From NCBI RefSeq assembly GCF_016722785.1, contig NZ_JAEQNE010000008.1:1-64000 (forward strand): DNA of 64,000 bases, in the 5' to 3' direction. Each line of letters begins with the position of its first letter. The first letter of the stretch is position 1. Under the pieces are notes generated by a model that was not told the origin of the DNA, searched no databases, and worked only from the letters and a program-made list of their open reading frames with translations. Made by a program: the position numbers and the translations under genes. The stretch is from Ramlibacter monticola (lineage in GTDB: Bacteria > Pseudomonadota > Gammaproteobacteria > Burkholderiales > Burkholderiaceae_C). Positions 49,889-57,971 of this stretch are shown here, one piece after another.

Positions 49889-50926
49889 ATGAACGCTTCC
49901 CCCCTCTCGTACAAGGATGCCGGCGTCGACATCGATGCCGGCGACGCGCTCGTCGAACGCATCAAGCCGCTGGCGAAAAAGACCCTCCGCGAGGGCGTGC
50001 TCGCGGGCATCGGCGGCTTCGGCGCGCTGTTCGAAGTGCCGAAGCGCTATCGCGAGCCGGTGCTGGTGAGCGGCACCGACGGCGTCGGCACCAAGCTGAA
50101 GCTGGCCTTCGAGTGGAACATGCACGACACCGTGGGCATCGACCTGGTCGCCATGAGCGTCAACGACGTCCTGGTGCAGGGCGCCGAGCCGCTGTTCTTC
50201 CTCGATTACTTCGCCTGCGGCAAGCTGGACGTGGACACGGCCGCGGCCGTGGTCGGCGGCATCGCGCGCGGCTGCGAGCTGGCAGGCTGCGCCCTGATCG
50301 GCGGCGAGACCGCGGAAATGCCCGGCATGTACCCGGCCGGCGAATACGACCTCGCGGGGTTCGCCGTGGGCGCGGTGGAGAAGTCCCTCATCCTGGCCGG
50401 CCAGGACGTGCGGGAAGGCGACCTCGTGCTGGGGCTCGCCTCCAGCGGCGTGCACTCCAACGGCTTCTCGCTGGTGCGCAAGTGCATCGAGCGCGCCGGC
50501 GCACAGGTGCCGGCCACCCTCGACGGCCGCCCCTTCCGCGAGGCGGTGATGGAGCCGACCCGCATCTACGTGAAGAACGTGCTGGCGGCGCTGCAGCAGC
50601 ACCCGGCCGGCATCAAGGCACTGGCCCACATCACGGGCGGCGGCCTGCTGGAGAACATCCCGCGCGTGCTGCCGGAGGGCCTCGGCGCGCAGTTGCGCCC
50701 GGGCAGCTGGCCGCGCAGCGAGCTGTTCGCGTGGCTGCAGGCCACCGCCGGCATCGACGACCACGAGATGAACCGCACGTTCAACAACGGCATCGGCATG
50801 GTGGTGGTGGTAGCGCAGGCCGAAGCCGCCGGGGTCGCCGAGACGCTGCGCCGCGCCGGCGAGACCGTGCACGAGATCGGCCGCATCGCCCCGCGCGGCA
50901 GCGGAGCCGCCGTCACGCTCGCCTGA
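49889..50926 (+). CDS. purM: Phosphoribosylformylglycinamidine cyclo-ligase
   Basis: The 345-residue AIR synthetase makes the imidazole ring in purine synthesis. The motifs are SYKDAGVDIDAGD, VSGTDGVGTKLKLAFEW (ATP site), GGETAEMPGMY and ALAHITGGGLLENIPRVLP. The length is typical. The gene is divergent from the PerM-like gene, with about 90 bases between for both promoters. It is followed four bases later by an MFS gene. Confidence 0.95.
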   Translation: MNASPLSYKDAGVDIDAGDALVERIKPLAKKTLREGVLAGIGGFGALFEVPKRYREPVLVSGTDGVGTKLKLAFEWNMHDTVGIDLVAMSVNDVLVQGAEPLFFLDYFACGKLDVDTAAAVVGGIARGCELAGCALIGGETAEMPGMYPAGEYDLAGFAVGAVEKSLILAGQDVREGDLVLGLASSGVHSNGFSLVRKCIERAGAQVPATLDGRPFREAVMEPTRIYVKNVLAALQQHPAGIKALAHITGGGLLENIPRVLPEGLGAQLRPGSWPRSELFAWLQATAGIDDHEMNRTFNNGIGMVVVVAQAEAAGVAETLRRAGETVHEIGRIAPRGSGAAVTLA

Positions 50927-50930
50927 CGCG

Positions 50931-52121
50931 ATGCAGGCCGCGCGCCCCCGGCTCCCCGCGGGCATCTGGGCGCTCGGCTTCGTCAGCCTGCTGATGGACG
51001 TCTCCTCGGAGATGATCCACAGCCTGCTGCCCGTCTTCCTCGTCACCGGGCTGGGGGCCAGCACGCTCGCCGTCGGCCTCATCGAGGGCGCGGCGGAAGC
51101 CACGGCGCAGATCGTGAAGGTGTTCTCCGGCGTCTGGAGCGACTGGCTCGGGCGCCGCAAGCCGCTCGCGGTGCTGGGCTACGGGCTCGGCGCCGCCTCC
51201 AAGCCCCTCTTCGCGCTGGCCTCCAGCGCCGGCATGGTGCTGGGCGCCCGGCTGATCGACCGCGTGGGCAAGGGCATCCGCGGCGCCCCGCGCGACGCGC
51301 TGGTGGCCGACCTGGCGAGCCCGGAACAGCGCGGCGCCGCCTTCGGCCTGCGCCAGGCGCTCGACACCGTCGGCGCCTTCCTCGGCCCGCTGCTGGCGGT
51401 CGCCCTGATGCTGCTGTGGGCCAACGACTTCCGCGCGGTGTTCTGGGTGGCCGTGATCCCGGGCGTGCTGTCGGTGGCGATGCTGTGGTTCGGCGTGCGC
51501 GAGCCCGACCGGCCGCCCGCGGCGAAGCGCGTCAACCCGATCCGCCGCGAGAGCCTGCGCCAGCTCCCGGGCGCCTACTGGTGGGTGGTGGGCCTGGGCG
51601 CCGTGTTCACGCTGGCCCGCTTCAGCGAGGCCTTCTTGGTGCTGCGCGCGCAGCAGGGAGGGCTGCCCATCGCCTGGGCGCCGCTGGTCCTGATCGCGAT
51701 GAATCTCGTGTATTCGATCGGCGCCTATCCCTTCGGCAAGCTCGCGGACACGATGTCGCACCGGGTGCTGCTGGCCATCGGGCTGGCGGTGCTGGTCGCA
51801 GCGGACCTGGCGCTGGCGGCCTCCGACCGGGGCGTGCTGCTGTGGACCGGCATCGCGCTGTGGGGCCTGCACATGGCCCTCACGCAGGGGCTGCTCGCCA
51901 CGATGGTGGCCGACACGGCCCCGGCGGCGCTGCGCGGCACGGCCTTCGGCGTCTTCAACCTGGCCAGCGGCTTCGCCCTGCTGGTGGCCAGCGGCCTGGC
52001 CGGCTGGTTGTGGGAGCGCTTCGGCGCGGCCGCGACCTTCGGCGCCGGCGCGGTCCTCTGCGCTCTCGCTCTGGCCCTCATGGCCTCTCCCGGCCTTGCC
52101 CGCATCGGCCGTCCGGCCTGA
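50931..52121 (+). CDS. MFS transporter
   Basis: The 396-residue protein has about twelve membrane segments and the MFS loop motif in SDWLGRRKPLAVLG between helices 2 and 3. The N-terminal DVSSEMIHSLLPVFLVTGLG resembles the subgroup that includes putative heavy-metal or drug exporters. The substrate cannot be told. It starts four bases after purM and may be cotranscribed. A 20-base perfect palindrome follows the stop. Confidence 0.88.
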   Translation: MQAARPRLPAGIWALGFVSLLMDVSSEMIHSLLPVFLVTGLGASTLAVGLIEGAAEATAQIVKVFSGVWSDWLGRRKPLAVLGYGLGAASKPLFALASSAGMVLGARLIDRVGKGIRGAPRDALVADLASPEQRGAAFGLRQALDTVGAFLGPLLAVALMLLWANDFRAVFWVAVIPGVLSVAMLWFGVREPDRPPAAKRVNPIRRESLRQLPGAYWWVVGLGAVFTLARFSEAFLVLRAQQGGLPIAWAPLVLIAMNLVYSIGAYPFGKLADTMSHRVLLAIGLAVLVAADLALAASDRGVLLWTGIALWGLHMALTQGLLATMVADTAPAALRGTAFGVFNLASGFALLVASGLAGWLWERFGAAATFGAGAVLCALALALMASPGLARIGRPA

Positions 52122-52144
52122 CGACGGCGCCGCGCATGGCGGAA

Positions 52145-52164
52145 GCCGCGGAAGCTTCCGCGGC
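52145..52164. repeat. 20-bp perfect palindrome after the MFS gene
   Basis: GCCGCGGAAGCTTCCGCGGC reads the same on both strands. It lies 24 bases beyond the MFS stop and before the ParA-like gene. No T tract follows, so a factor-independent terminator is not obvious; it could still form an RNA hairpin or a protein site. Confidence 0.6.
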
Positions 52165-52281
52165 CCGGTGGCAGACATTCTGAAACACCGGCTGGCCTGA
52201 ACGGCGGCCGAGCGCGGACCGGCGGCGTTGGTCCGACGGTGCACTGACGGGCACCATCGGAACCACGGAAGAGGAGGTCCC

Positions 52282-53021
52282 ATGCCGGTGGTCGCGGTGG
52301 TGAACCGCAAGGGAGGCAGCGGCAAGAGCACCTTCGCCGCCCATGTGGCGGCGTGGTGCGCCCGGCAGAAGCTCGCGGTGATGCTGGGCGACGTCGATCG
52401 CCAGCAGTCCAGCCGCGCCTGGCTGCGCCGGCGTGATCCGTCCCTGCCCGGCATCGCGCCCTGGGTGGTGGACCAGAAGAACGTGCTGCGCGTGCCGACC
52501 GGCATCACCCACGTGGTGCTCGATACGCCCGGGGGGCTGCACGGATTCGAGCTCGCGCGCATCGTCATGTTCGCCGACGCGATCGTGATCCCCGTGTGCC
52601 CCTCGCTGTTCGACCGCGAGTCCGCCGCCGCCTGCGTCGCCGAACTCAAGACCCTGCCCCGCGTCGCCAAGGGGCAGTGCCGCGTCGCCGCCGTCGCCAT
52701 GCGCGTGGACGGGCGCACCAGCGGCGGCGAGGTGCTGAGGCCTGGGCCCGCGAGAACGGGGTGGAGATGATCGGCAAGCTGCGCGAGACGCAGCTGTACG
52801 TGAAGAGCCTGGAACGCGGGCTGACCCTGTTCGACGTCGCACCCTCGCAGGTCGCCACCGACCTCGCGCAGTGGGATCCGATCCTGGGCTGGCTCAAGCC
52901 GGCGCTGCTGCCGGCGGCGGCTCCGCCGGAGCCGCGGCGCGAACCGGTCCTGCCGGTGCGCCGGCCGTCCGTGCTCGGAGCGCGGCCGTTGCACCCCGGG
53001 ATGCTCGCCCAACCCGGTTGA
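52282..53021 (+). pseudogene. ParA/MinD-like ATPase gene with a -1 frameshift
   Basis: The first 152 codons encode a ParA-type ATPase start: PVVAVVNRKGGSGKSTFAAH (deviant Walker A), GDVDRQQSSRAW (Walker A') and VVLDTPGGLHG (Walker B). At about 52738-52740 the frame breaks; the continuation ARENGVEMIGKLRETQLYVK and SLERGLTLFD lies in another frame up to 53021. One inserted base near CTGAGGCC would restore a 247-residue protein. It is either a real pseudogene or a sequencing slip. GGAGG precedes the ATG. Confidence 0.75.
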
Positions 53022-53077
53022 AGCGGCGCGGGCACCGTGCTACGGTGGCCGCCTCACTCTCCCCGAGGAGGCAGGCC

Positions 53078-54175
53078 ATGGGCAGCACGCGCAGGTCCTT
53101 TCTGGCGGGTTCCGCCGGCACGCTTTCGGGGCTGATGTTCTGCGGCTGCGGGCTGCTGCACGCGCGCGGCGCCTGGGCGCAGGCGCAGCCGCCCGCCCCC
53201 GCGACCCCGCGGCGGCGATCGCGGGTGAAGGTCATCGACACCCACACCCATTGCTTCTTCCAGCAGGCGCTGGACATGATGGGCCCGGATGCGCGCAGCA
53301 TCCTGCCCCCCGTGAAGGGCATCCCGGAGCACTTCATCGCGATCGACGAGCGGCTGCGGGCGATGGACGCGCAGGGCGTGGACATGCAGGTCCTGAGCAT
53401 CAACCCGTTCTGGTACCGCAAGGACGTGGATACCGGGCGCGCCATCTGCAACCTGCACAACGAGAAGCTGGCGGAACTGTGCGCGCAGCGGCCCGCCCGG
53501 TTCGCCGCCTTCGCCTCGCTCGCACTGCAGAACCCGGAGATCGCGGCGCAGCAGCTCGAACAGGCGGTGCGCCGCTACCGGCTGCGCGGCGCCGCCATCG
53601 GCGCCAGCTTCGCCGGCCAGGACTTCTCGGACCCGAAATTCCATCCCGTGTGGGCCAAGGCGGAGGAGCTCGGCGCCGTGCTGTTCATCCACCCGCAAAG
53701 CACGCCGGAACTGGCCGGCCGCTTCCGCGGCAACGGCTGGCTCTCCAACGTGATCGGGAATCCGCTGGACACGACGATCGCGCTGAACAAGCTGATCTTC
53801 GAGGGGACGCTGGACCGGTTCCCGGGCCTGAAGATCCTGGCGGCGCACGGCGGCGGCTACTTCGGCTCCTACGCGGCGCGCTCGGACCACGCCTGCTACG
53901 TGTCGCCGACCAACTGCAACGCGGAGATCCGATTGAAGAAGAAGCCGAGCGAGTACCTGCGCCAGATCCACGTCGATTCGCTGGTGTTCACCGGGCCCGC
54001 GCTGCGCTTCCTGCTGGGCGAGGCGGGCGAGTCGCAGGTGGTGCTGGGCTCCGACTCGCCGATCCCGTGGAGCGAGCAGCCCGTGGACCACGTGCTGAAC
54101 GCGGGACTGACGCCCGCGCAGCAGGATGCCGTGCTGGGATTGAACGCAGCCCGCCTGCTGGGGCTGGAAGCCTGA
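53078..54175 (+). CDS. Tat-exported amidohydrolase (ACMSD-like)
   Basis: The 365-residue protein has a twin-arginine signal STRRSFLAGSAGTLSGLMFC followed by a Cys-rich, possibly lipoprotein-like stretch (CGCG). The mature enzyme is an amidohydrolase-2 barrel with VIDTHTHCFF (H-x-H metal site), HPQSTPELAG, ILAAHGGGYFGSYAAR and a terminal VLGSDSPIPW (metal Asp). It is likely a periplasmic decarboxylase or hydrolase. GAGGAGG precedes the start. Confidence 0.85.
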   Translation: MGSTRRSFLAGSAGTLSGLMFCGCGLLHARGAWAQAQPPAPATPRRRSRVKVIDTHTHCFFQQALDMMGPDARSILPPVKGIPEHFIAIDERLRAMDAQGVDMQVLSINPFWYRKDVDTGRAICNLHNEKLAELCAQRPARFAAFASLALQNPEIAAQQLEQAVRRYRLRGAAIGASFAGQDFSDPKFHPVWAKAEELGAVLFIHPQSTPELAGRFRGNGWLSNVIGNPLDTTIALNKLIFEGTLDRFPGLKILAAHGGGYFGSYAARSDHACYVSPTNCNAEIRLKKKPSEYLRQIHVDSLVFTGPALRFLLGEAGESQVVLGSDSPIPWSEQPVDHVLNAGLTPAQQDAVLGLNAARLLGLEA

Positions 54176-54181
54176 AGGCGC

Positions 54182-55036
54182 TTATTGCCGCGCGCGCCGC
54201 AGGCTGGCGACGCGGTCCGCGATGGCGTCGATGTCCAGCGCGTCCTGCGCGTGCACCAGGTAGGTCTCGAGGTCGTCGACGGCCAGCTCGGTGTGGCCCT
54301 GCTCCGCGTGGGCGAGGCCGCGGTCGCGGTATTCGGCCCAGGCGTCGGGCAGCAGCACGAGCAGGCGGTTCTGCACCGCGATCAGCCGCTGCCAGTCTTC
54401 CTGCGCGCGGTGGATCTCCTTCAGGTTGCGCAGCATGCGCGCGATGATGTCGCGCGGCGGCGCCGCCTGCAGGTACAGGCCGAGCGGGACCTCGAATTCG
54501 TCCACCAGGCCGCTGCGGCGCTTGTAGGGCTCCAGGCGCTCCGACAGTTCCTCGCGGGACAGCGATTGGCCGGTGAACGGATCGATCACGACCTGGCCCT
54601 TGGGCAGGTTGACCTTGACCATGAAGTGGCCGGGGAAGCACACGCCGCGCGCGTGCAGGCCGATGCCCTGCGCCAGTTCGATCCACAGCACCGCCAGCGA
54701 GATCTGGATGCCGCGGCGCGTGCGCAGCACCACGTTGAGGTAGCTGTTGTCCGGGTCGCAGTAGTCGTTGACGTTGCCGCCGAAACTGAGGTCGCGGAAG
54801 AAGAACTGGTTGAGCGTGCGCAGGCGCTGCAGGGCCGCCGCGTCGGCCGGGATGCGGCGCTTCAGGCGGGCGAGGAGCTGGTCCACGTCGCCCAGGACGG
54901 TCTGCAGGTCCAGGTCCGGGTATTCGTCCTGCGCGATGCTCGACGCGGCTTCCAGCAGGGGGAAGTGCTCGTCGCTCTGCACCAGCGTCCGGAAGTATTC
55001 CAGCGGCGAAGGCGCGGAGAGGGGCAGCGACGTCAT
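54182..55036 (-). CDS. SirB1-family transglutaminase-like protein
   Basis: The 284-residue protein matches the SirB1 family. A helical N-terminus is followed by a transglutaminase-like core with the motif RRGIQISLAVLWIELAQGIG and GVCFPGHFMVKVNLPKGQVV plus VIDPFTG. A C-terminal tetratricopeptide-like part contains LAHAEQGHTELAVDDLETYL. The molecular function is not settled. It is convergent with the amidohydrolase gene. Confidence 0.85.
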   Translation of the reverse strand: MTSLPLSAPSPLEYFRTLVQSDEHFPLLEAASSIAQDEYPDLDLQTVLGDVDQLLARLKRRIPADAAALQRLRTLNQFFFRDLSFGGNVNDYCDPDNSYLNVVLRTRRGIQISLAVLWIELAQGIGLHARGVCFPGHFMVKVNLPKGQVVIDPFTGQSLSREELSERLEPYKRRSGLVDEFEVPLGLYLQAAPPRDIIARMLRNLKEIHRAQEDWQRLIAVQNRLLVLLPDAWAEYRDRGLAHAEQGHTELAVDDLETYLVHAQDALDIDAIADRVASLRRARQ

Positions 55037-55097
55037 GGTGTTCCGTTTTAATGGACGTGCCAGACCCCGTCAAGCGGACCCACGGGGCGGTGCCTCT

Positions 55098-56696
55098 TCA
55101 GTGCTTGACGAACTGGCGCAGCTTCAGGCCCGCCGCGATCAGGGCGCCGAAGTAAAGAACACCCGCGGCCGCGACCACGCCGGCCAGCATCCCGGCGCGC
55201 TTCAGCGGCTCGGCGCGCCAGGCCACCCAGGGGAAGTTGCCCGCCGCCCACATGAGGAACACGGCGAGCAGCGCGCTGGCGGCCAGCACCTGGAGGGCGA
55301 AGATCGGCCACCCCGCGCTGGGCTTGTAGCGGCCCCGGCGCAGCAGGCCGGCGAGCAGCAGGCCGGCGTTGACCAGGGCGCCGAGCCCGATCGACAGCGC
55401 CAGGCCCGCGTGCTTGAGCCACGGCACCAGCGCGAGGTTCAGCAGCTGCGTGACGACCAGCGCCGCGATCGCGATGCGCATCGGGGTCTTCATGTCGTGG
55501 CTCGCGTAATAGCCCGGCGCCAGCACCTTGATCGCGATCAGGCCCAGCAGGCCGCTGCCGTAGCCCGCCAGCGCGAACGCGACCTGGCCCACGTCGCTGT
55601 CCTTGAAGGCGCCGTAGTGGAACAGCGTGGCCACCAGCGGCGCGGAGAAGACCAGCAGGGCCACCGAACTCGGGATGGCGAGCAGCACGACCAGGCGCAG
55701 CCCCCAATCGAGCATGGCGGAGTAGCGCACCTCGTCTCCGCCCGCGCGCGCGGCCGCGAGCTGCGGCATCAGCACGACGCCCAGGGCCACGCCCAGCATG
55801 GCGGTCGGGAACTCCATCAGCCGGTCCGCGTTGTTGAGCCAGCTGACGCTGCCGGCGGCGAGATAGGAGGCGATCTGGGTGTTGATCAGCAGCGAGATCT
55901 GGGCCACGCTGACGCCCAGCAGCGCCGGCAGCATCAGCCGCAGGATCTCGCGCGTGGAGGGGTCGCGCCAGGAGGCCTTCATCCCCGACCACGCGAGGCC
56001 GAAGCGCGGCCACATGCCGAGGCGGCGCAGGGCCGGCACCTGGATGGCGAGCTGCAGCACGCCCCCCAGCATCACGCCCACGCATTGGGAGTAGATCGGC
56101 TCGATCCCCAGGCGGCGGAACCAGGGCGCCGCCAGCAGGATGGAGGCGATCAGGGTCAGGTTCAGCAGCACGGGCGAGGCCGCCGGCACCGCGAAGCGCT
56201 TCCAGGTGTTCAGGATCCCGCCCGCCAGGGCCACCAGCGACATGAAGCCGATGTAGGGGAACATCCAGCGCGTCATGAGGATGGCCGCGTCGTAGGCGTG
56301 CGGGTCCTTGCGCAGGCCGCTCGCCAGCGCCCAGACCAGCAGCGGCGCGCCGACCACGCCCAGCACGCACAGCAGCAGCAGCGTCCAGAGCAGGACGGTG
56401 GAGACGTGGTCCACCATGTGCTTGGCGCCGGCATCGCCTTCCTTGGTGCGGCACGAGGCCAGTACCGGGACGAAGGCCTGGCTGAACGCGCCCTCGCCGA
56501 AGACGCGCCGGAACAGGTTGGGGATGCGGAAGGCGACGTAGAACGCGTCCGTCAGCGCGCTCACGCCGAAAAAGGCGACGAACAGCATGTCGCGGCCGAG
56601 GCCGGTGACGCGGGAAGCGAGGGTGAGGGCGGAAACGGTGGAAGCGGCTTTGAACAGGCTCACCGGGGCGAGTATGCCCTGCGCTGGCGCGGCCAT
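55098..56696 (-). CDS. murJ: Lipid II flippase MurJ
   Basis: The 532-residue membrane protein flips the cell-wall precursor lipid II. The N-terminus LFKAASTVSALTLASRVTGL with GRDMLFVAFFGVSALTDAFY and RIPNLFRRVFGEGAFSQAFV is the MurJ/MviN signature, followed by about fourteen hydrophobic segments. The start is uncertain: ATG 56696 has GGGGTGGG before it, while GTG 56663 gives MSLFKAAST, the usual family opening. It is divergent from rpsT. Confidence 0.92.
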   Translation of the reverse strand: MAAPAQGILAPVSLFKAASTVSALTLASRVTGLGRDMLFVAFFGVSALTDAFYVAFRIPNLFRRVFGEGAFSQAFVPVLASCRTKEGDAGAKHMVDHVSTVLLWTLLLLCVLGVVGAPLLVWALASGLRKDPHAYDAAILMTRWMFPYIGFMSLVALAGGILNTWKRFAVPAASPVLLNLTLIASILLAAPWFRRLGIEPIYSQCVGVMLGGVLQLAIQVPALRRLGMWPRFGLAWSGMKASWRDPSTREILRLMLPALLGVSVAQISLLINTQIASYLAAGSVSWLNNADRLMEFPTAMLGVALGVVLMPQLAAARAGGDEVRYSAMLDWGLRLVVLLAIPSSVALLVFSAPLVATLFHYGAFKDSDVGQVAFALAGYGSGLLGLIAIKVLAPGYYASHDMKTPMRIAIAALVVTQLLNLALVPWLKHAGLALSIGLGALVNAGLLLAGLLRRGRYKPSAGWPIFALQVLAASALLAVFLMWAAGNFPWVAWRAEPLKRAGMLAGVVAAAGVLYFGALIAAGLKLRQFVKH

Positions 56697-56728
56697 TCCC
56701 ACCCCTGGCCGGGGAGATGCCCGCCGGT

Positions 56729-56734
56729 TATAAT
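56729..56734 (+). promoter_or_regulatory. -10 element of the rpsT promoter
   Basis: A perfect TATAAT lies 45 bases before the rpsT start in otherwise very GC-rich DNA, with GGAATATTTC directly before the ATG. No good -35 hexamer is visible. Confidence 0.6.
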
Positions 56735-56779
56735 CGTCGGCTTTGCTGGCAACATCCTCAGACACGTAAGGAATATTTC

Positions 56780-57085
56780 ATGGCATCCGCAAAACCCAAG
56801 AAGAAGAACCCCCGCCTGGCGTCGGGCCGCAAGCGCGCCCGCCAGGACGTCAAGCTCAACGCGGCGAACACCTCGCTGCGCTCCAAGTACCGTACCGCGG
56901 TGAAGAACGTCGAGAAGGCGGTCGCCGCGGGTGACAAGGCCAAGGCGACCGACCTGTTCGCCAAGGCGCAATCGATCGTGGACACGGTGGCCGACAAGGG
57001 CATCTTCCACAAGAACAAGGCCGCGCGCGACAAGAGCCGCCTGTCGGCCAAGGTCAAGGCCCTCCAGGCCGCGGCCGCCGCCTGA
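56780..57085 (+). CDS. rpsT: 30S ribosomal protein S20
   Basis: The 101-residue basic protein is ribosomal S20: MASAKPKKKNPRLASGRKRA and RQDVKLNAANTSLRSKYRTA, with the helical core AVKNVEKAVAAGDKAKATDL and KGIFHKNKAARDKSRLSAKV. S20 binds 16S rRNA early in 30S assembly. It is monocistronic, with its own promoter and a strong terminator, and divergent from murJ. Confidence 0.96.
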   Translation: MASAKPKKKNPRLASGRKRARQDVKLNAANTSLRSKYRTAVKNVEKAVAAGDKAKATDLFAKAQSIVDTVADKGIFHKNKAARDKSRLSAKVKALQAAAAA

Positions 57086-57156
57086 CGATCCATCGTCAGG
57101 TCAGCCCGTGAGTCCCGCGACTCACGCCGTTTGATCCGGGTGCGCTGCCAGCAAAA

Positions 57157-57185
57157 CGAAAAACCGCCTTCGGGCGGTTTTTTCG
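57157..57185 (+). terminator. rpsT terminator
   Basis: ACCGCC (57163-57168), TTCG loop and GGCGGT (57173-57178) followed by TTTTTTCG form a textbook terminator. Confidence 0.9.
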
Positions 57186-57210
57186 TTGGGGCACCTCTAC
57201 GAGCATCAAA

Positions 57211-57329
57211 CCAGACAGCCGAACGCAGAGGGCGCAAAAGGTACGCAGAGGACGCAGAAAAGCCCTTCGGCAGGAGTTTCTTCTGCGTTCTCTGCGTAGC
57301 CTCCGCGCCCTCTGCGTTCGGCTGTTTGG
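57211..57329. repeat. Long inverted repeat of the CGCAGAGG type
   Basis: Arms 57211-57259 and 57281-57329 are imperfect inverted copies built of ACGCAGAGGACGCAGAA and GCCGAACGCAGAGGGCGC units. The loop between is about 20 bases. Similar palindromic 'CGCAGAGG' elements are dispersed in many proteobacterial genomes and are non-coding. The element is AT-poor, with direct repeats TTTGGTTTGGC at its right edge. Confidence 0.8.
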
Positions 57330-57386
57330 TTTGGCCGTTTGGTTTGGCTGTTCGATCTGGCGGCCCACCCTAGGCCGCTACGCCCG

Positions 57387-57710
57387 CTACGCCGCCTTGC
57401 GCTCTTCCCGCTGCGGCGCGACGCCTTCGCTGACCTTCAGCTCGTTGTCGCGGGCGAAGTTCATGACGAAGTCCCAGGCCATGGGCTCGTAGTCGCGCAG
57501 GGCGCGGTTGACGATCACGCACTTGATGCCGTCGATCACAGTCGGGATGCACCAGGGGGAGTAGTTCAGGTGGCTGCCGGGCTGCGCGCCGCCCGGGCGG
57601 AAGGAACTCATCACGCCGGCCAGCCGCTCGGCCCAGTCGCTGGGGCGGAACGTCTTGCCCTCGCGGGTCACACCCTGGATGAAGACTTCGGCGGCAGCGC
57701 TGGAAACCAT
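57387..57710 (-). CDS. DUF3579 family protein
   Basis: The 107-residue protein matches DUF3579, a family restricted mainly to betaproteobacteria: EVFIQGVTREGKTFRPSDWA, ERLAGVMSSFRPGG, then NYSPWCIPTVIDGIKCVIVN. Its function is unknown. It lies between rpsT and argD, a conserved neighbourhood in this group. The start at 57710 lacks a clear ribosome binding site. Confidence 0.85.
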   Translation of the reverse strand: MVSSAAAEVFIQGVTREGKTFRPSDWAERLAGVMSSFRPGGAQPGSHLNYSPWCIPTVIDGIKCVIVNRALRDYEPMAWDFVMNFARDNELKVSEGVAPQREERKAA

Positions 57711-57770
57711 GGGAGGGAGGGTCGGTTCTGGACGATGCAGGACACCCTGCTGCACCGCACAAGTATTATA

Positions 57771-57782
57771 TCTTATATAAGA
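57771..57782. promoter_or_regulatory. AT-rich 12-bp palindrome between DUF3579 and argD
   Basis: TCTTATATAAGA is perfectly symmetric and sits in ATTATATCTTATATAAGAG, the most AT-rich spot of this region. It could be the -10 area or an operator (for example of a GntR-type regulator) for the DUF3579 gene. The assignment rests on symmetry and composition. Confidence 0.5.
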
Positions 57783-57905
57783 GTTGAGCCCCGGCGGACC
57801 TGCTGCATTGGACACCGCAAGCCTGTCACGGGGCTGTCTGGCCGCCCGGCGGTCGTGCATCGCTGCGATGCGGAATTCTCAAACAAAGCCGCGGGGGCGT
57901 GTGCC

Positions 57906-57943
57906 TACAATCGTGCTCCAACGGCTCACCTCTCGTTGAGCCG
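57906..57943 (+). promoter_or_regulatory. argD promoter -10 and leader hairpin
   Basis: TACAAT (57906-57911) is a good -10 hexamer. It is followed by CGGCTCA (57922-57928) and TGAGCCG (57937-57943), forming a leader hairpin with a CTTTCGTTT tail before the AGGAAGAG ribosome binding site. The hairpin could attenuate or stabilise the transcript. Confidence 0.5.
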
Positions 57944-57971
57944 CTTTCGTTTCAGGAAACAGGAAGAGTCC

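Noticed and set aside
50931..52121. Minus-strand 699-residue frame opposite the MFS and ParA-like genes
   Set aside because: It is rich in Arg, Gln and His and shows no domain; the plus-strand genes have clear motifs.
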